Of a DNA stretch of 64,000 bases, positions 34,696 to 43,498 are shown piece after piece. This DNA is from G963708235 sp963708235 (GTDB taxonomy: Bacteria > Actinomycetota > Acidimicrobiia > Spongiisociales > UBA5794). The notes below the pieces were generated by a model. It worked only from the letters and a program-made list of their open reading frames with translations. It was not told the DNA's origin and did not search any database. Within the stretch, counting starts at the first letter, position 1. The number at the start of each line of letters is the position of its first letter. The translations under genes and the position numbers were made by a program. The stretch is from assembly GCA_963708235.1 (NCBI GenBank), contig OY970200.1:1054001-1118000 (forward strand). Direction: 5' to 3'.

Positions 34696-35892
34696 ATGGA
34701 TTCAGGGGATATCGCCTGGGTGTTGACCAGCTCAGCATTGGTGCTGTTCATGACACCGGGACTTGCACTGTTCTACGGCGGGATGGTGAGAGCGAAGAAC
34801 GTTCTCAACATGCTGCTGATGAACTTCTTCACGATTTCGATCGTCACTGTGATCTGGGTCGCCGTCGGCTATTCGCTCGCCTTCGGCGACGGTGGCGGAG
34901 CCTTCATCGGTGACTTCGATGCGTTCGGGCTCAGGGACATCGTCGGCGAGGAACTGCTCTTCGTGATGTTCCAGCTCACCTTCGCCATCATCACCCCGGC
35001 GCTCATCTCCGGGGCGGTCGCCGAGCGGATGAAGTTCTCGGCGTGGGTGCTCTTCGTCGGGTTGTGGGCGTTGATCGTCTACCCGCTGATCGCCCACTGG
35101 GCCTGGGCCGGGTGGTTGCTCGACCTCGGCGCCATCGATTTCGCCGGTGGGCTGGTCGTCCACATCAACGCCGGAGTCGCCGCCCTCGCCCTGGTGCTGG
35201 TGCTCGGGGTCCGACGTGGGTTCGGCACCGAGGCGATCCGGCCGCACTCGCTGCCGCTGACGCTGATCGGGACCGGGATCCTGTGGTTCGGCTGGTTCGG
35301 GTTCAATGCCGGCTCGGCGCTCGGTGCCAACGAAGTCGCCATCGGCGCCATGATGGCCACTCAGATCGGCGCCTCGCTCGGCGCCCTCGGCTGGGTCGCC
35401 GCCGAATGGCGGAAGAGCGGAGCCCCCACCACCCTCGGCGCCGCCTCGGGCGCCATCGCCGGTCTGGTGGCGATCACCCCTGCCGCCGGTTTCGTCGGCC
35501 CCCAGGCCGCCATGGTCATCGGGCTGGTCGCCGGCGGGCTCTGCTATCTGGCCGTCTCGCTCAAGTTCCGTTTCGGCTTCGACGACTCGCTCGATGTGGT
35601 CGGTGTCCACCTGGTCGGTGGCGTCGTCGGCTCGGTGTTACTCGGGGTGTTCGCCCAGCAGTCGGTCAACGAGGCCGGCGCCGATGGGGCCCTCTTCGGC
35701 AACTTCGAACTGCTGTTCTTCCAGATCGTCGCCGTGCTCGCCGTCCTGGTGGTCTCGTTCGTGCTGACCTGGATCATCGCCAAGGTGGTCGATGCACTGG
35801 TCGGTCTCCGTGCCGACGACCATGCCGAGAGCGAAGGTCTCGATATCGTCCTCCACGAGGAACGCGCCTATGTCTTCACCGATTCGAGGTAG
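34696..35892 (+). CDS. amt: ammonium transporter
   Basis: 398 aa, about 11 membrane segments. Typical Amt features: DIAWVLTSSALVLFMTPGLALFYGGMVR in TM1, WAWAGWLLDLGAIDFAGG, and the signature FGWFGFNAGSALGANEVA. It carries ammonium across the cytoplasmic membrane and is gated by the PII protein encoded next. ATG 34696 is preceded by the strong SD GGAGGAGG (34681-34688). First gene of an amt-glnK-glnD operon behind a GlnR-like operator. Confidence 0.95.
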   Translation: MDSGDIAWVLTSSALVLFMTPGLALFYGGMVRAKNVLNMLLMNFFTISIVTVIWVAVGYSLAFGDGGGAFIGDFDAFGLRDIVGEELLFVMFQLTFAIITPALISGAVAERMKFSAWVLFVGLWALIVYPLIAHWAWAGWLLDLGAIDFAGGLVVHINAGVAALALVLVLGVRRGFGTEAIRPHSLPLTLIGTGILWFGWFGFNAGSALGANEVAIGAMMATQIGASLGALGWVAAEWRKSGAPTTLGAASGAIAGLVAITPAAGFVGPQAAMVIGLVAGGLCYLAVSLKFRFGFDDSLDVVGVHLVGGVVGSVLLGVFAQQSVNEAGADGALFGNFELLFFQIVAVLAVLVVSFVLTWIIAKVVDALVGLRADDHAESEGLDIVLHEERAYVFTDSR

Positions 35893-35901
35893 GGGAGCGC
35901 C

Positions 35902-36240
35902 ATGAAGCTGGTCATTGCATTCATCAAGCCGTTCAAGCTGGAGGCCGTGAAGGAGGCGCTCAAGGCCGTCGGGGTCTCCGGGATGTCCGTCGGTGACGTC
36001 TCCGGGTTCGGGCGTCAATCCGGTCAGACCGAGGTCTACCGGGGCGCCGAATACGAGGTGGACTTCGTTCCCAAGGTCCGTATCGAGGTGCTGGTCCCCG
36101 AGGAGTTGGCGGCCGCCGTCGTCACCGCCATCGAGGAGTCCGCCAGGACCGGCGATATCGGCGACGGGAAGATCGCCGTGATCCCGGTCGACCAGGTGGT
36201 GCGGATCCGCACCGGGGAACGCGACCGCGACGCCGTGTGA
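35902..36240 (+). CDS. glnK: nitrogen regulatory protein PII
   Basis: 112 aa, full length. KLVIAFIKPFKLEAVKEAL at the N-terminus and the T-loop YRGAEYEVDFVPKVRIEV include Tyr51, the residue that GlnD modifies. The B-loop TGDIGDGKIAVIPV is intact. It senses 2-oxoglutarate and ATP/ADP and blocks Amt when nitrogen is sufficient. GlnK rather than GlnB is chosen because of linkage to amt. SD GGGGAG precedes the ATG; the stop overlaps glnD. Confidence 0.95.
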   Translation: MKLVIAFIKPFKLEAVKEALKAVGVSGMSVGDVSGFGRQSGQTEVYRGAEYEVDFVPKVRIEVLVPEELAAAVVTAIEESARTGDIGDGKIAVIPVDQVVRIRTGERDRDAV

Positions 36241-38687
36241 ACGCTCCGCCGACCACCCGGTTCCTCGAGCTCCGTGACGAGCTGATCTCGGAGCGGAGCG
36301 GGGATGGCGCCGCCGGTGTCGGCGAGGCGCTCACCCACACCCTCGACGAGGCCATCGTCGCTCTTGCCGCCGATGTCGCCGACGAGCCCCTCACCGTGGT
36401 CGCCGTCGGCGGGTACGGCCGGGGCGACCTGTGTCTCCGTTCCGATGTCGATGTGATGTTGCTCCACGACGGCGCCGATCTCGATCGCATCACCAACGCC
36501 GTGCTCTACCCGTTGTGGGACGCCAACCTACGCGTCGGCCACTCGGTGCGAACCGTCGGCGAGGCGATCACCACCGCCCGCACCAGCTTCGAGACGCTGA
36601 CCTCGCTGCTCACCATGCGGTGTCTGGCGGGCGACGCATCGCTGTGGAAGGAGCTGGAACACGACCTCGCCGAGCTGGTGGCGGGACGACCATTCTCGGC
36701 CCGGTTGGCCGCATCGGAGCTGGAACGGCGACGTCGGCACCCCTATCCGGTGATGGCGGCGGACATCAAGTCGGGCCGCGGTGCGCTGCGCACCCATCAC
36801 GGGTTTCTCTGGGAGCGACGTCGCGCCGAGTTGCTCGGTCTCGCCGATCCGTATCCACCCGACGCCGACGAGACGGCGGCCCGGCTCGACCTTCTTGCCG
36901 TCCGCAACGCCCTGCACGCCGTAGCCGGGCGGGAGATGGATCTGTTCGTCACCGACCTCCGACCACCGGCGGCGGAGTGGCTGGGGGTCCCGGTCGAGGA
37001 TCTCGCCGACCGTGTCGGCAGCGCGCTGTGCACCGGTGACCGGCTCGCCGAACGTCGCTGGGGTGACCTCGTCGCCGGACGCGATCCGATGGTGGCCTTC
37101 GGGCGCCGGGTGTTCGGTCGGGTCACCAGCCGGTTCCGTGACACCGCAGCTCCCGCTCCCGATGCCTCCCCGCTGGCGTTGGCGCTCCAGGCCGCCGCAC
37201 GACCCGACGGGGTCCGCCTCGACACCGTCGAACGGGAGCGGATCATGGCGGCGGTCGCTCACGGTTCGGGCGCCGAATGGACGCCGGCCGACCGGGCCGG
37301 GCTGGTCCGGCTGCTGTCGGCCGGAGATCGCGGTCGGGCCGCCTGGGATCTGCTCGATCAGCTCGGCTGGGTCGCGACCTTCCTCCCCGAATGGGGCACG
37401 GTGGCCACCCTGCCCCAGCTGGCGCCGTTCCACGAGCACCCGGTCGGAGCGCATCTGTGGCGAACCGTCGACGAGATGCGGATGCTGTCCAGCGGGGACG
37501 GTGAGCGCGACGCCGAATATGCCGACCTGGCTGACGAGATCGGATCGACCGAGGAGTTGCTCCTCGCCGCCTTCCTCCATGACATCGGGAAGGGGACCGG
37601 CGAAGACCATTCCATTGCCGGTGCCCGGATCGTCGAGGCATTCTGTGCCCGTACCGGGTTCGGGCCGGCCACGACCGCCCTGCTGGTCACCACCACCCGC
37701 CACCACCTGCTGCTCTCCCACACCGCTACCCGACGCGATCCCTCCGATCCGGCGGTCATCGACGATGTGGCCGACGCCGTGGGTGACCTCCGCACCCTGC
37801 AGGTGCTCTACCTGCTGACCGTCGCCGACGCCCGAGCCACCGGGCCGACGATGTGGAGCGCCTCGAAGGCGACCTGGTTGCGGAGCCTGTATCTGCGGGT
37901 GGCCTCCCGGTTCGAGCGCAACCAGCCGGAGCGGGCGGATCGGATCGAGGCTGCGGTCGCGGTGGGGGAGCGCACCTTCCCGCACCGGATCGTGGAAGAA
38001 CACCTCGAAGCGATGCCGACGGAATACGTGCTCGGCGAGGAACCCGACGACATCGCCTGGCACCTCGGTGTCCTGGAGCGGGCCCGGGTTGGTGGGGGCG
38101 CTGTGCCGGTGCGGGTCGCGGTCCGTCCCGGTGACGGGGTCGACGAGGTGCTGGTGGTCGGACCCGATCAGCCAGGATTCCTCGGGGCGGTGGCGAGCAC
38201 CTTTGCGGTCCATGGTGTCGCCGTCAATGCCGCCCGTCTCTTCACCCGTGGTGACGGGACGGCGCTCGACGTCTTCCACGTCACCGACGACCGCCTCGGT
38301 GGATCAGTCCCCACCGGTCGCTGGGACGCCGTCGAAGGCGATCTCGCCGCCGTCACCGCCGGGGAGAGGGATCTCTCCGCCGATCTGGAGCGCCGCTCGC
38401 TGGCCTACCGGCACGAGGGTCCGGAGATCTCGACCCGGGTCACGATTCGACCGCACGCATCGGCCCGGGCCACCGTGGTGGAGGTCCGCTGCGCAGACCG
38501 GATCGGACGGCTCGCCGAGATCGTTGCCGCCCTCTACGCCGAAGACCTCGATATCTGGCGCGCCACCCTCGACATCCGAACCGGCGAGGTCATCGACACC
38601 TTCCATGTCCGCCGCCACGGCCAGACCCTGCGTGACCAGGACGAGATCGTGGATGTGGTCAACCGTCTCGAGCTGGCGCTGGGCTGA
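36237..38687 (+). CDS. glnD: [protein-PII] uridylyl/adenylyltransferase
   Basis: 816 aa. The nucleotidyltransferase motif GGYGRGDLCLRSDVDVMLLH lies near residue 59. A central HD domain has FLHDIGKGTGEDH near 447. Two ACT domains sit at the C-terminus, from about 640 and 740, and sense glutamine. It modifies Tyr51 of GlnK; in actinobacteria the group added is AMP in studied cases, in proteobacteria UMP. GTG start overlaps the glnK stop. Confidence 0.93.
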   Translation: MNAPPTTRFLELRDELISERSGDGAAGVGEALTHTLDEAIVALAADVADEPLTVVAVGGYGRGDLCLRSDVDVMLLHDGADLDRITNAVLYPLWDANLRVGHSVRTVGEAITTARTSFETLTSLLTMRCLAGDASLWKELEHDLAELVAGRPFSARLAASELERRRRHPYPVMAADIKSGRGALRTHHGFLWERRRAELLGLADPYPPDADETAARLDLLAVRNALHAVAGREMDLFVTDLRPPAAEWLGVPVEDLADRVGSALCTGDRLAERRWGDLVAGRDPMVAFGRRVFGRVTSRFRDTAAPAPDASPLALALQAAARPDGVRLDTVERERIMAAVAHGSGAEWTPADRAGLVRLLSAGDRGRAAWDLLDQLGWVATFLPEWGTVATLPQLAPFHEHPVGAHLWRTVDEMRMLSSGDGERDAEYADLADEIGSTEELLLAAFLHDIGKGTGEDHSIAGARIVEAFCARTGFGPATTALLVTTTRHHLLLSHTATRRDPSDPAVIDDVADAVGDLRTLQVLYLLTVADARATGPTMWSASKATWLRSLYLRVASRFERNQPERADRIEAAVAVGERTFPHRIVEEHLEAMPTEYVLGEEPDDIAWHLGVLERARVGGGAVPVRVAVRPGDGVDEVLVVGPDQPGFLGAVASTFAVHGVAVNAARLFTRGDGTALDVFHVTDDRLGGSVPTGRWDAVEGDLAAVTAGERDLSADLERRSLAYRHEGPEISTRVTIRPHASARATVVEVRCADRIGRLAEIVAALYAEDLDIWRATLDIRTGEVIDTFHVRRHGQTLRDQDEIVDVVNRLELALG

Positions 38688-38751
38688 GCGGCCCTCGTTT
38701 CCCGGGTACGGGCTGATTCGCCCCGGAGCGGGCGCTTGGTAGATTCCCCGT

Positions 38752-38826
38752 ATGCCCGCCCACCTGCCGAGTCCCGCCGCCGCGCCGCCTCGCCTTGCGC
38801 TGCTACGCCTCGGGGTGCGTCGATGA
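38752..38826 (+). CDS. candidate leaderless 24-codon upstream ORF
   Basis: ATG 38752 encodes MPAHLPSPAAAPPRLALL and six more residues. Its TGA (38824-38826) overlaps the HAD ATG at 38823. A TAGATT hexamer (38740-38745) lies exactly 6 nt before this ATG, so transcription is predicted to start at the small ORF rather than at the HAD gene. This is the same stop/start design as at 13807-13845. The HAD gene lacks its own clear SD. Confidence 0.45.
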   Translation: MPAHLPSPAAAPPRLALLRLGVRR

Positions 38827-39452
38827 AGGCCGTCGTCTTCGACTGCGACGGGGTGCTGGTCGACAGCGAACCGCTGGCCGAGCGGTCGTGGAGTCACGCC
38901 CTGGCCAAGTTCGGATATACCGCCACGGTGGAGGATTTCGAGGCGGTGCTGGGTCGCACCGCCGTCGCCGGCCATGCCTACTTTGCGGGGCGGACGGAGC
39001 TCCCGCCGCTCGACCAGTTCCGCACCCACACCGGTGAGTACTGGAATGCCCATCTCGACGAGCTGAGGGCGTTCCCCGATGCCGTCGAGGTGGTCCGCCA
39101 TCTTGCCGCGGACGGCATCCCGCTGGCGGTGGCCTCGTCGAGTCACCGTGCCGAACTCGACATGAAGCTGACCCGCTTCGATCTCGCCCGGTACTTCGAC
39201 TTCGTCATCGGCGGCGACGAGGTCGCCCACGGCAAGCCTGCCCCCGATCTGTTTCTCAGAGCGGCCGAGGGTCTGGGTGTCGCCCCTTCGGACTGCCTCG
39301 CCATCGATGACGCCGAGGTGGGCGCCGACTCCGCCGCCGCCGCCGGGATGCGTGTGGTCCGTCTCACCCGCAGCGGCGAGGTCTCCGCCCGCCACACCAC
39401 GGCATCGTCGCTCGACGCCGAACTGATCGAGATGTGGCTCGGACTGCGCTGA
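38823..39452 (+). CDS. HAD-superfamily phosphatase, beta-phosphoglucomutase-like
   Basis: 209 aa. HAD motif I VVFDCDGVLVDSEPLAERSW, motif II ASSSH, motif III GKPAPDLFLRAAEGLGV and motif IV AIDDAEVGADSAAAAGM are all present, with a helical cap between. The DCDG nucleophile-plus-general-acid arrangement is that of small-molecule phosphatases and phosphomutases. Substrate unknown. Translation is probably coupled to the upstream 24-codon ORF. Confidence 0.88.
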   Translation: MKAVVFDCDGVLVDSEPLAERSWSHALAKFGYTATVEDFEAVLGRTAVAGHAYFAGRTELPPLDQFRTHTGEYWNAHLDELRAFPDAVEVVRHLAADGIPLAVASSSHRAELDMKLTRFDLARYFDFVIGGDEVAHGKPAPDLFLRAAEGLGVAPSDCLAIDDAEVGADSAAAAGMRVVRLTRSGEVSARHTTASSLDAELIEMWLGLR

Positions 39453-39491
39453 TCAAGTCTCCCGCCAGGGCGGCGGTGGTGCGAGGGCGGC

Positions 39492-39917
39492 TCAGCGCAA
39501 GGGGTTGGTGCAGCGCACGTCGGGGAATCGGCCGAAGTCGGTGTCGGCGGAGTAGACGGTGAGCCCATGCTCGATCGCCAGTGCGGCGAGTTGGGCGTCG
39601 GGGACGAGATTCCCGGTGATGGTCAGATGCGACATCAGGCTGGCGAGTACGGCGGCGGTGCGTTCCGATACCGGCGGGATCCACGACGGATCGGCATCGA
39701 GCCACGACTGGACGAATCCCCACGCCTCGGCGCCGCTCAGTGGCTGGCGGGTGACGCGGGGATGGGTGCTGATCCGCAGGAAGGCTCCGATCGTCTGCCA
39801 GGGAATCGCCACCCGCCGATCTCCGTTGAGGACGGTTTCCAGCCAGACCGCCGCAGCGTGGTGGTGCGGGCTGGTGCGGTCGACGGCGTAGAGCAACAGG
39901 TTGGCGTCGATCAGCAT
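39492..39917 (-). CDS. vapC: PIN-domain ribonuclease toxin, VapC family
   Basis: 141 aa. It opens MLIDANLLLYAVDRTSPHH with the first catalytic Asp, and has the WQTIGAFLRISTHPRV helix and a late NLVPDAQLAALAIEHG...YSADTDFGRF with the remaining acids. The TDFGRF end is that of the group near mycobacterial TtuA/VapC types that cleave structured RNA. Its ATG shares one base with the antitoxin stop. Usual length. Confidence 0.9.
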   Translation of the reverse strand: MLIDANLLLYAVDRTSPHHHAAAVWLETVLNGDRRVAIPWQTIGAFLRISTHPRVTRQPLSGAEAWGFVQSWLDADPSWIPPVSERTAAVLASLMSHLTITGNLVPDAQLAALAIEHGLTVYSADTDFGRFPDVRCTNPLR

Positions 39918-40138
39918 CAGGACTCGTCGAGGAGCTCGAGCACGGCGCCGATGTCGGTGACGTCGACGGTGATCCCGAGATCGGCCGACCGGTGGAGGTA
40001 CCGGATGCGGCGCTCCGGTTGGGCCAGCCCGGCTCGGATCAGCCGATTGACTGCCTCGCTGATCCCGATGCCCTCGCTTCTGCGCATCGCCTCGATGGCG
40101 GCGGCGACATCATCGTCCAGGGTGAAGGTCGTCCGCAT
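39917..40138 (-). CDS. vapB: ribbon-helix-helix antitoxin, VapB family
   Basis: 73 aa. The N-terminus RTTFTLDDDVAAAIEAMRR and SEAVNRLIRAGL form a ribbon-helix-helix DNA-binding domain. The C-terminal 30 residues (ITVDVTDIGAVLELLDES) should bind the toxin. It is the first gene of the pair. A minus-strand TATGCT (40150-40145) lies 6 nt before the ATG, giving a leaderless mRNA. Confidence 0.88.
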   Translation of the reverse strand: MRTTFTLDDDVAAAIEAMRRSEGIGISEAVNRLIRAGLAQPERRIRYLHRSADLGITVDVTDIGAVLELLDES

Positions 40139-40144
40139 GCGATA

Positions 40145-40162
40145 AGCATAACATCATGATGC
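40145..40162 (-). promoter_or_regulatory. vapBC promoter with palindromic operator
   Basis: The -10 TATGCT (minus strand, 40150-40145) adjoins a perfect 10-bp palindrome CATCATGATG (40152-40161) placed in the -10/-35 spacer. The surrounding 20 bp is unusually AT-rich for this genome. Antitoxin RHH proteins usually repress their own operon from such sites. Confidence 0.55.
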
Positions 40163-40230
40163 ACCAGCCCCCTGCGCTGCGTACCCAGGCTCTGCACCGG
40201 GGCGTCAGCGGCTCCAGCCGGGGGTGTGGC

Positions 40231-43002
40231 TCAGCCGGTGTTGCGGAGCCCGGCGGCGAGACCGTTGATGGTCAGGAGCAGGGCGCGGTCGAGGTTGGCG
40301 TCGGTGGCAGTACCGGGACCGGACCCGTTCGCCGCTTTGCGCGCCCGGTCGAGAAGGGCGACCTGGAGATACGAGATCGGGTCGATGTAGATGTCGCGGA
40401 TCCCGAGCGTGCGCTGCAACACCGGGTTCCGGTCGAGGACATCATGTTCGCCGGTGATCGCCATGATCTGGTCGACGGTGCGGGTGTGTTCCTCGACGAT
40501 GATGTCGAAGAGCCCACGGTGCTGCTCGGGGACCAGGCTGGTCACGTAGCGCCGGGCAATGGTGAGGTCGGTCTTGGCCAGCGTCATCTCCACGTTGGAG
40601 ACAAACGTCCGGAAGAACGACCACTGCTCGTACATCTCGGCGATCTGGTCGTCGAGTCCGGCGTTGCGGGCCGCTGCCAGGCCGGTGCCGACCCCGAACC
40701 ACCCGGGGACGATCTGGCGGGACTGGGTCCAGCCGAACACCCAGGGGATCGCCCGGAGCCCGTCGAGACCGACGTTGTCGGCGCCGCCGCCGGGGCGGCG
40801 CGCCGGGCGCGAACCGATGTTCATCGAACCGAGTTCCTCGACCGGAGTGGAGGTGAGGAAATAGGGGACCAGGTCTGGGGAATCGACAAGGCTGCGATAG
40901 GCGGAGAAGGCGGTGTCGCTGACGACGTCCATCGCCGCATCCCACCCCGCCAGCACCTCGGCGGACCGGCGCGACGTCCGATGCAACACCGAGGCCTCGA
41001 GGGTGGCGGCCAACGCCAGTTCCAGGTTGGCGGTCGCCAACTCGGGGAGTCCGTACTTGTCGGCGATGACCTCGCCCTGCTCGGTGATCTTGATCCGCCC
41101 GTCGACGGTTCCCCACGGCTGCGCCATGATCGCCTCACCGGTGGGGCCGCCACCACGACCGACCGTGCCTCCCCGGCCGTGGAACACCCGGAGTTCGACC
41201 CCGTGGCTCAGCGCCACGTCCCGCAGGTTGCGCGACGCCTTGTACAGCTCCCACTGCGAGGTGGTGATCCCGGCGTGCTTGTTCGAGTCCGAGTAGCCGA
41301 GCATCACCTCCTGGAGATCTCCGCGGAGCCGCACGATGTCGCGGTAGGGACCGCAGCTGAGCATCTCATCGAGGAGGGCGCCGGCCGCCCGCACCTCGTC
41401 GATGGTTTCGAACAGCGGGACGAACCCCACCCGGGCCAGTCCGCTGTGGAGGTCGACCAAACCCGCCTCACGCGCCAGCACCGCCACCGCCAGGATGTCA
41501 TCGGCGCCCCGGGTCTCCGAGACGATGTAGCTCTCGATGGTGTCCGGTCCGAACCGGTCGAGGGCGCGGCGCATCATGTGGAACGTCTCGAAGGTGCGGG
41601 TGGCGTCGCCCTCGAGCCTGGTGGTCAAAGATGCCAGCGGCCGCCGGGCGGTCAGCTCATCGCCGAGCAGGGCGGTGCGCTCCGCCGCACCGGTCGGGTA
41701 GTCCACGCCCAACCGGTGGTAGAGCTGCTCCAGCACCTCGTGATGGGCGCGGGCGTGCTCGCGGACATCCATGGTGGCGAGCTGGAAACCGAAGGCGGCC
41801 ACCCGGCGGACCAGACGGTCCACCGACCCGGTGGCGATCAGCTCACCACGATGTTCGATCAGCGAGCTCCGCATCACATCGAGATCGGCGAGCATCTCGT
41901 CGGGACCGGTGTAGTCCCGACCGGGACGGTGCGGGGTGTCCTCCTCGAGCCGCCGACGGGTATTGACCAGTCGCTGGTGGATGAAGGCGCACTTCTGGCG
42001 GTAGGCCTCCCCGGCCGAAAGATCGGCGAACACCGCATGGGTCGAGGGGAGGGCCACAGCGTCTTCCGCCAGCGATGCCGCCAGCTCGTCGCTGATGTCG
42101 GCGATCTTGTCGGAGGAGCTGAGATCGGTGGCCAGCGACTCCACGGCGGCGATCAGACCCCGCAGCGCATGCTGATGCTGCATCTTGAGCACCTGCATCG
42201 TGACCTCGGGGGTGACGTTGGGGTTGCCGTCGCGGTCGCCGCCCACCCAGGTGCCGAATCGCAGCGGATGTGCGGTGCGGTCGAGGGTGACCCCGAGTCG
42301 CCCGAGTTGGAAGGCCAGCTCGTCGAACACATCGGCAGCGACATCACGGAAGATCTCGTCGAAGTAGTAGATCGCCGAGCGGGCCTCGTCGATCGGCTTC
42401 GGACGTTCGCGGCGCAGCTCGTCCGTCTGCCACATCAGCTCGACGACTTCGGCAAGCCGGCGTTCCGTCCGATCCTGATCGGCGGCGGACCGTCGCGGGT
42501 CGGCGCGTTCCTCGAGCAGTTCGGCGACACGGTTGGTCTTGGTGAGGATCGAGCGGCGGGCGGCCTCGGTTGGATGGGCGGTGAACACCGGGCGCAGCTC
42601 CAGCCGCGACACGATGGCCTGGACCGTCCCGGTGGACACCTCTGCGGCAGCGATCCGGTCCACCGTGGCCGCCAGCCAGCGACGGTGGTCGCTGCGGGCG
42701 CCTTCCTCGTCGAGACGGTGGCTCTGCTCGGCGACGTTCGCCAGATAGAAGTACGTCGAGAACGCCCGCACCAGTTGGATCGTCGTCTCCAGATCGAGTC
42801 CGGCCAGCAGTGCGGTGAGCTCGGTGTCGGCGCTTCCCGGTTCGTCCTCGCCACGAATCCTCTTGGTCAGGGCGCGCACCTGCTCCACGAGGTCGAGCAG
42901 ATGCGGCCCTTCCTGGCGCACCAGGGTCTCGCCGAGCAGATTCCCCAACAATCTGATGTCGGCGCGAAGATGCACGTCGCGAATCTGGCGTTCGTCAAGC
43001 AT
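40231..43002 (-). CDS. ppc: phosphoenolpyruvate carboxylase
   Basis: 923 aa, full length. It makes oxaloacetate from PEP and bicarbonate to refill the TCA cycle. Catalytic motifs: VFTAHPTEAARRSIL near residue 138, GYSDSNKHAGITTSQW near 570, and FHGRGGTVGRGGGPTGEAI near 608. The C-terminus ends LAAGLRNTG as in the family. ATG 43002 is chosen over 43029 because a TACCCT hexamer lies 7 nt before it. Confidence 0.96.
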   Translation of the reverse strand: MLDERQIRDVHLRADIRLLGNLLGETLVRQEGPHLLDLVEQVRALTKRIRGEDEPGSADTELTALLAGLDLETTIQLVRAFSTYFYLANVAEQSHRLDEEGARSDHRRWLAATVDRIAAAEVSTGTVQAIVSRLELRPVFTAHPTEAARRSILTKTNRVAELLEERADPRRSAADQDRTERRLAEVVELMWQTDELRRERPKPIDEARSAIYYFDEIFRDVAADVFDELAFQLGRLGVTLDRTAHPLRFGTWVGGDRDGNPNVTPEVTMQVLKMQHQHALRGLIAAVESLATDLSSSDKIADISDELAASLAEDAVALPSTHAVFADLSAGEAYRQKCAFIHQRLVNTRRRLEEDTPHRPGRDYTGPDEMLADLDVMRSSLIEHRGELIATGSVDRLVRRVAAFGFQLATMDVREHARAHHEVLEQLYHRLGVDYPTGAAERTALLGDELTARRPLASLTTRLEGDATRTFETFHMMRRALDRFGPDTIESYIVSETRGADDILAVAVLAREAGLVDLHSGLARVGFVPLFETIDEVRAAGALLDEMLSCGPYRDIVRLRGDLQEVMLGYSDSNKHAGITTSQWELYKASRNLRDVALSHGVELRVFHGRGGTVGRGGGPTGEAIMAQPWGTVDGRIKITEQGEVIADKYGLPELATANLELALAATLEASVLHRTSRRSAEVLAGWDAAMDVVSDTAFSAYRSLVDSPDLVPYFLTSTPVEELGSMNIGSRPARRPGGGADNVGLDGLRAIPWVFGWTQSRQIVPGWFGVGTGLAAARNAGLDDQIAEMYEQWSFFRTFVSNVEMTLAKTDLTIARRYVTSLVPEQHRGLFDIIVEEHTRTVDQIMAITGEHDVLDRNPVLQRTLGIRDIYIDPISYLQVALLDRARKAANGSGPGTATDANLDRALLLTINGLAAGLRNTG

Positions 43003-43042
43003 CCACGGGAGGGTAGCGGGAGGCCGCACCCGGCCCGGAGCG

Positions 43043-43432
43043 TCAGATGTCCGGCTCGGTGCGGAGGCGGAAATGCCGCTCCAACGCCACCCAGGCCAAT
43101 CGCGACCATGGATGGATGGCGATCGGCGTGACCACCATGACCGCCACCAGGGCCACCGTCATCGCCGTCCAGGGAACGTCCGGCCAGAGCACCACCAGGC
43201 CGCCGATGAACAGCACCAGGAACACGCCCATCGTGACCGCCAGGTTGATCGTCATCGCACCGAGCCAGTAGCCGGGGCTCCGCTCGAAGTGGAGACCACA
43301 GCCGGGACAGTCCTCGACCATGGTCATCCGGCGAAAGATCCCGCCGCTCCCACACTTCGGGCAGCGCAACATCGTGGCGCGACCCACGGAACGGAGGAAA
43401 TGACGGGGTGGATGGCTGACCTTCTTGTTCAC
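43043..43432 (-). CDS. DUF983-like zinc-ribbon membrane protein
   Basis: 129 aa. A zinc ribbon (LRCPKCGSGGIF...EDCPGCGLHFERSPGYW) precedes two transmembrane helices, the layout of DUF983 proteins. Function unknown; some relatives lie near cytochrome oxidase assembly genes. GTG 43432 is chosen because a TACCCT hexamer lies 6 nt upstream; ATG 43372 is the alternative and would leave just the ribbon and helices. Confidence 0.75.
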   Translation of the reverse strand: MNKKVSHPPRHFLRSVGRATMLRCPKCGSGGIFRRMTMVEDCPGCGLHFERSPGYWLGAMTINLAVTMGVFLVLFIGGLVVLWPDVPWTAMTVALVAVMVVTPIAIHPWSRLAWVALERHFRLRTEPDI

Positions 43433-43498
43433 CTTCGGAGGGTACCGCCACCGACGTCCGACACGGTTTGCCCGTCGGTGGAGCGGGTAGATATCGGG

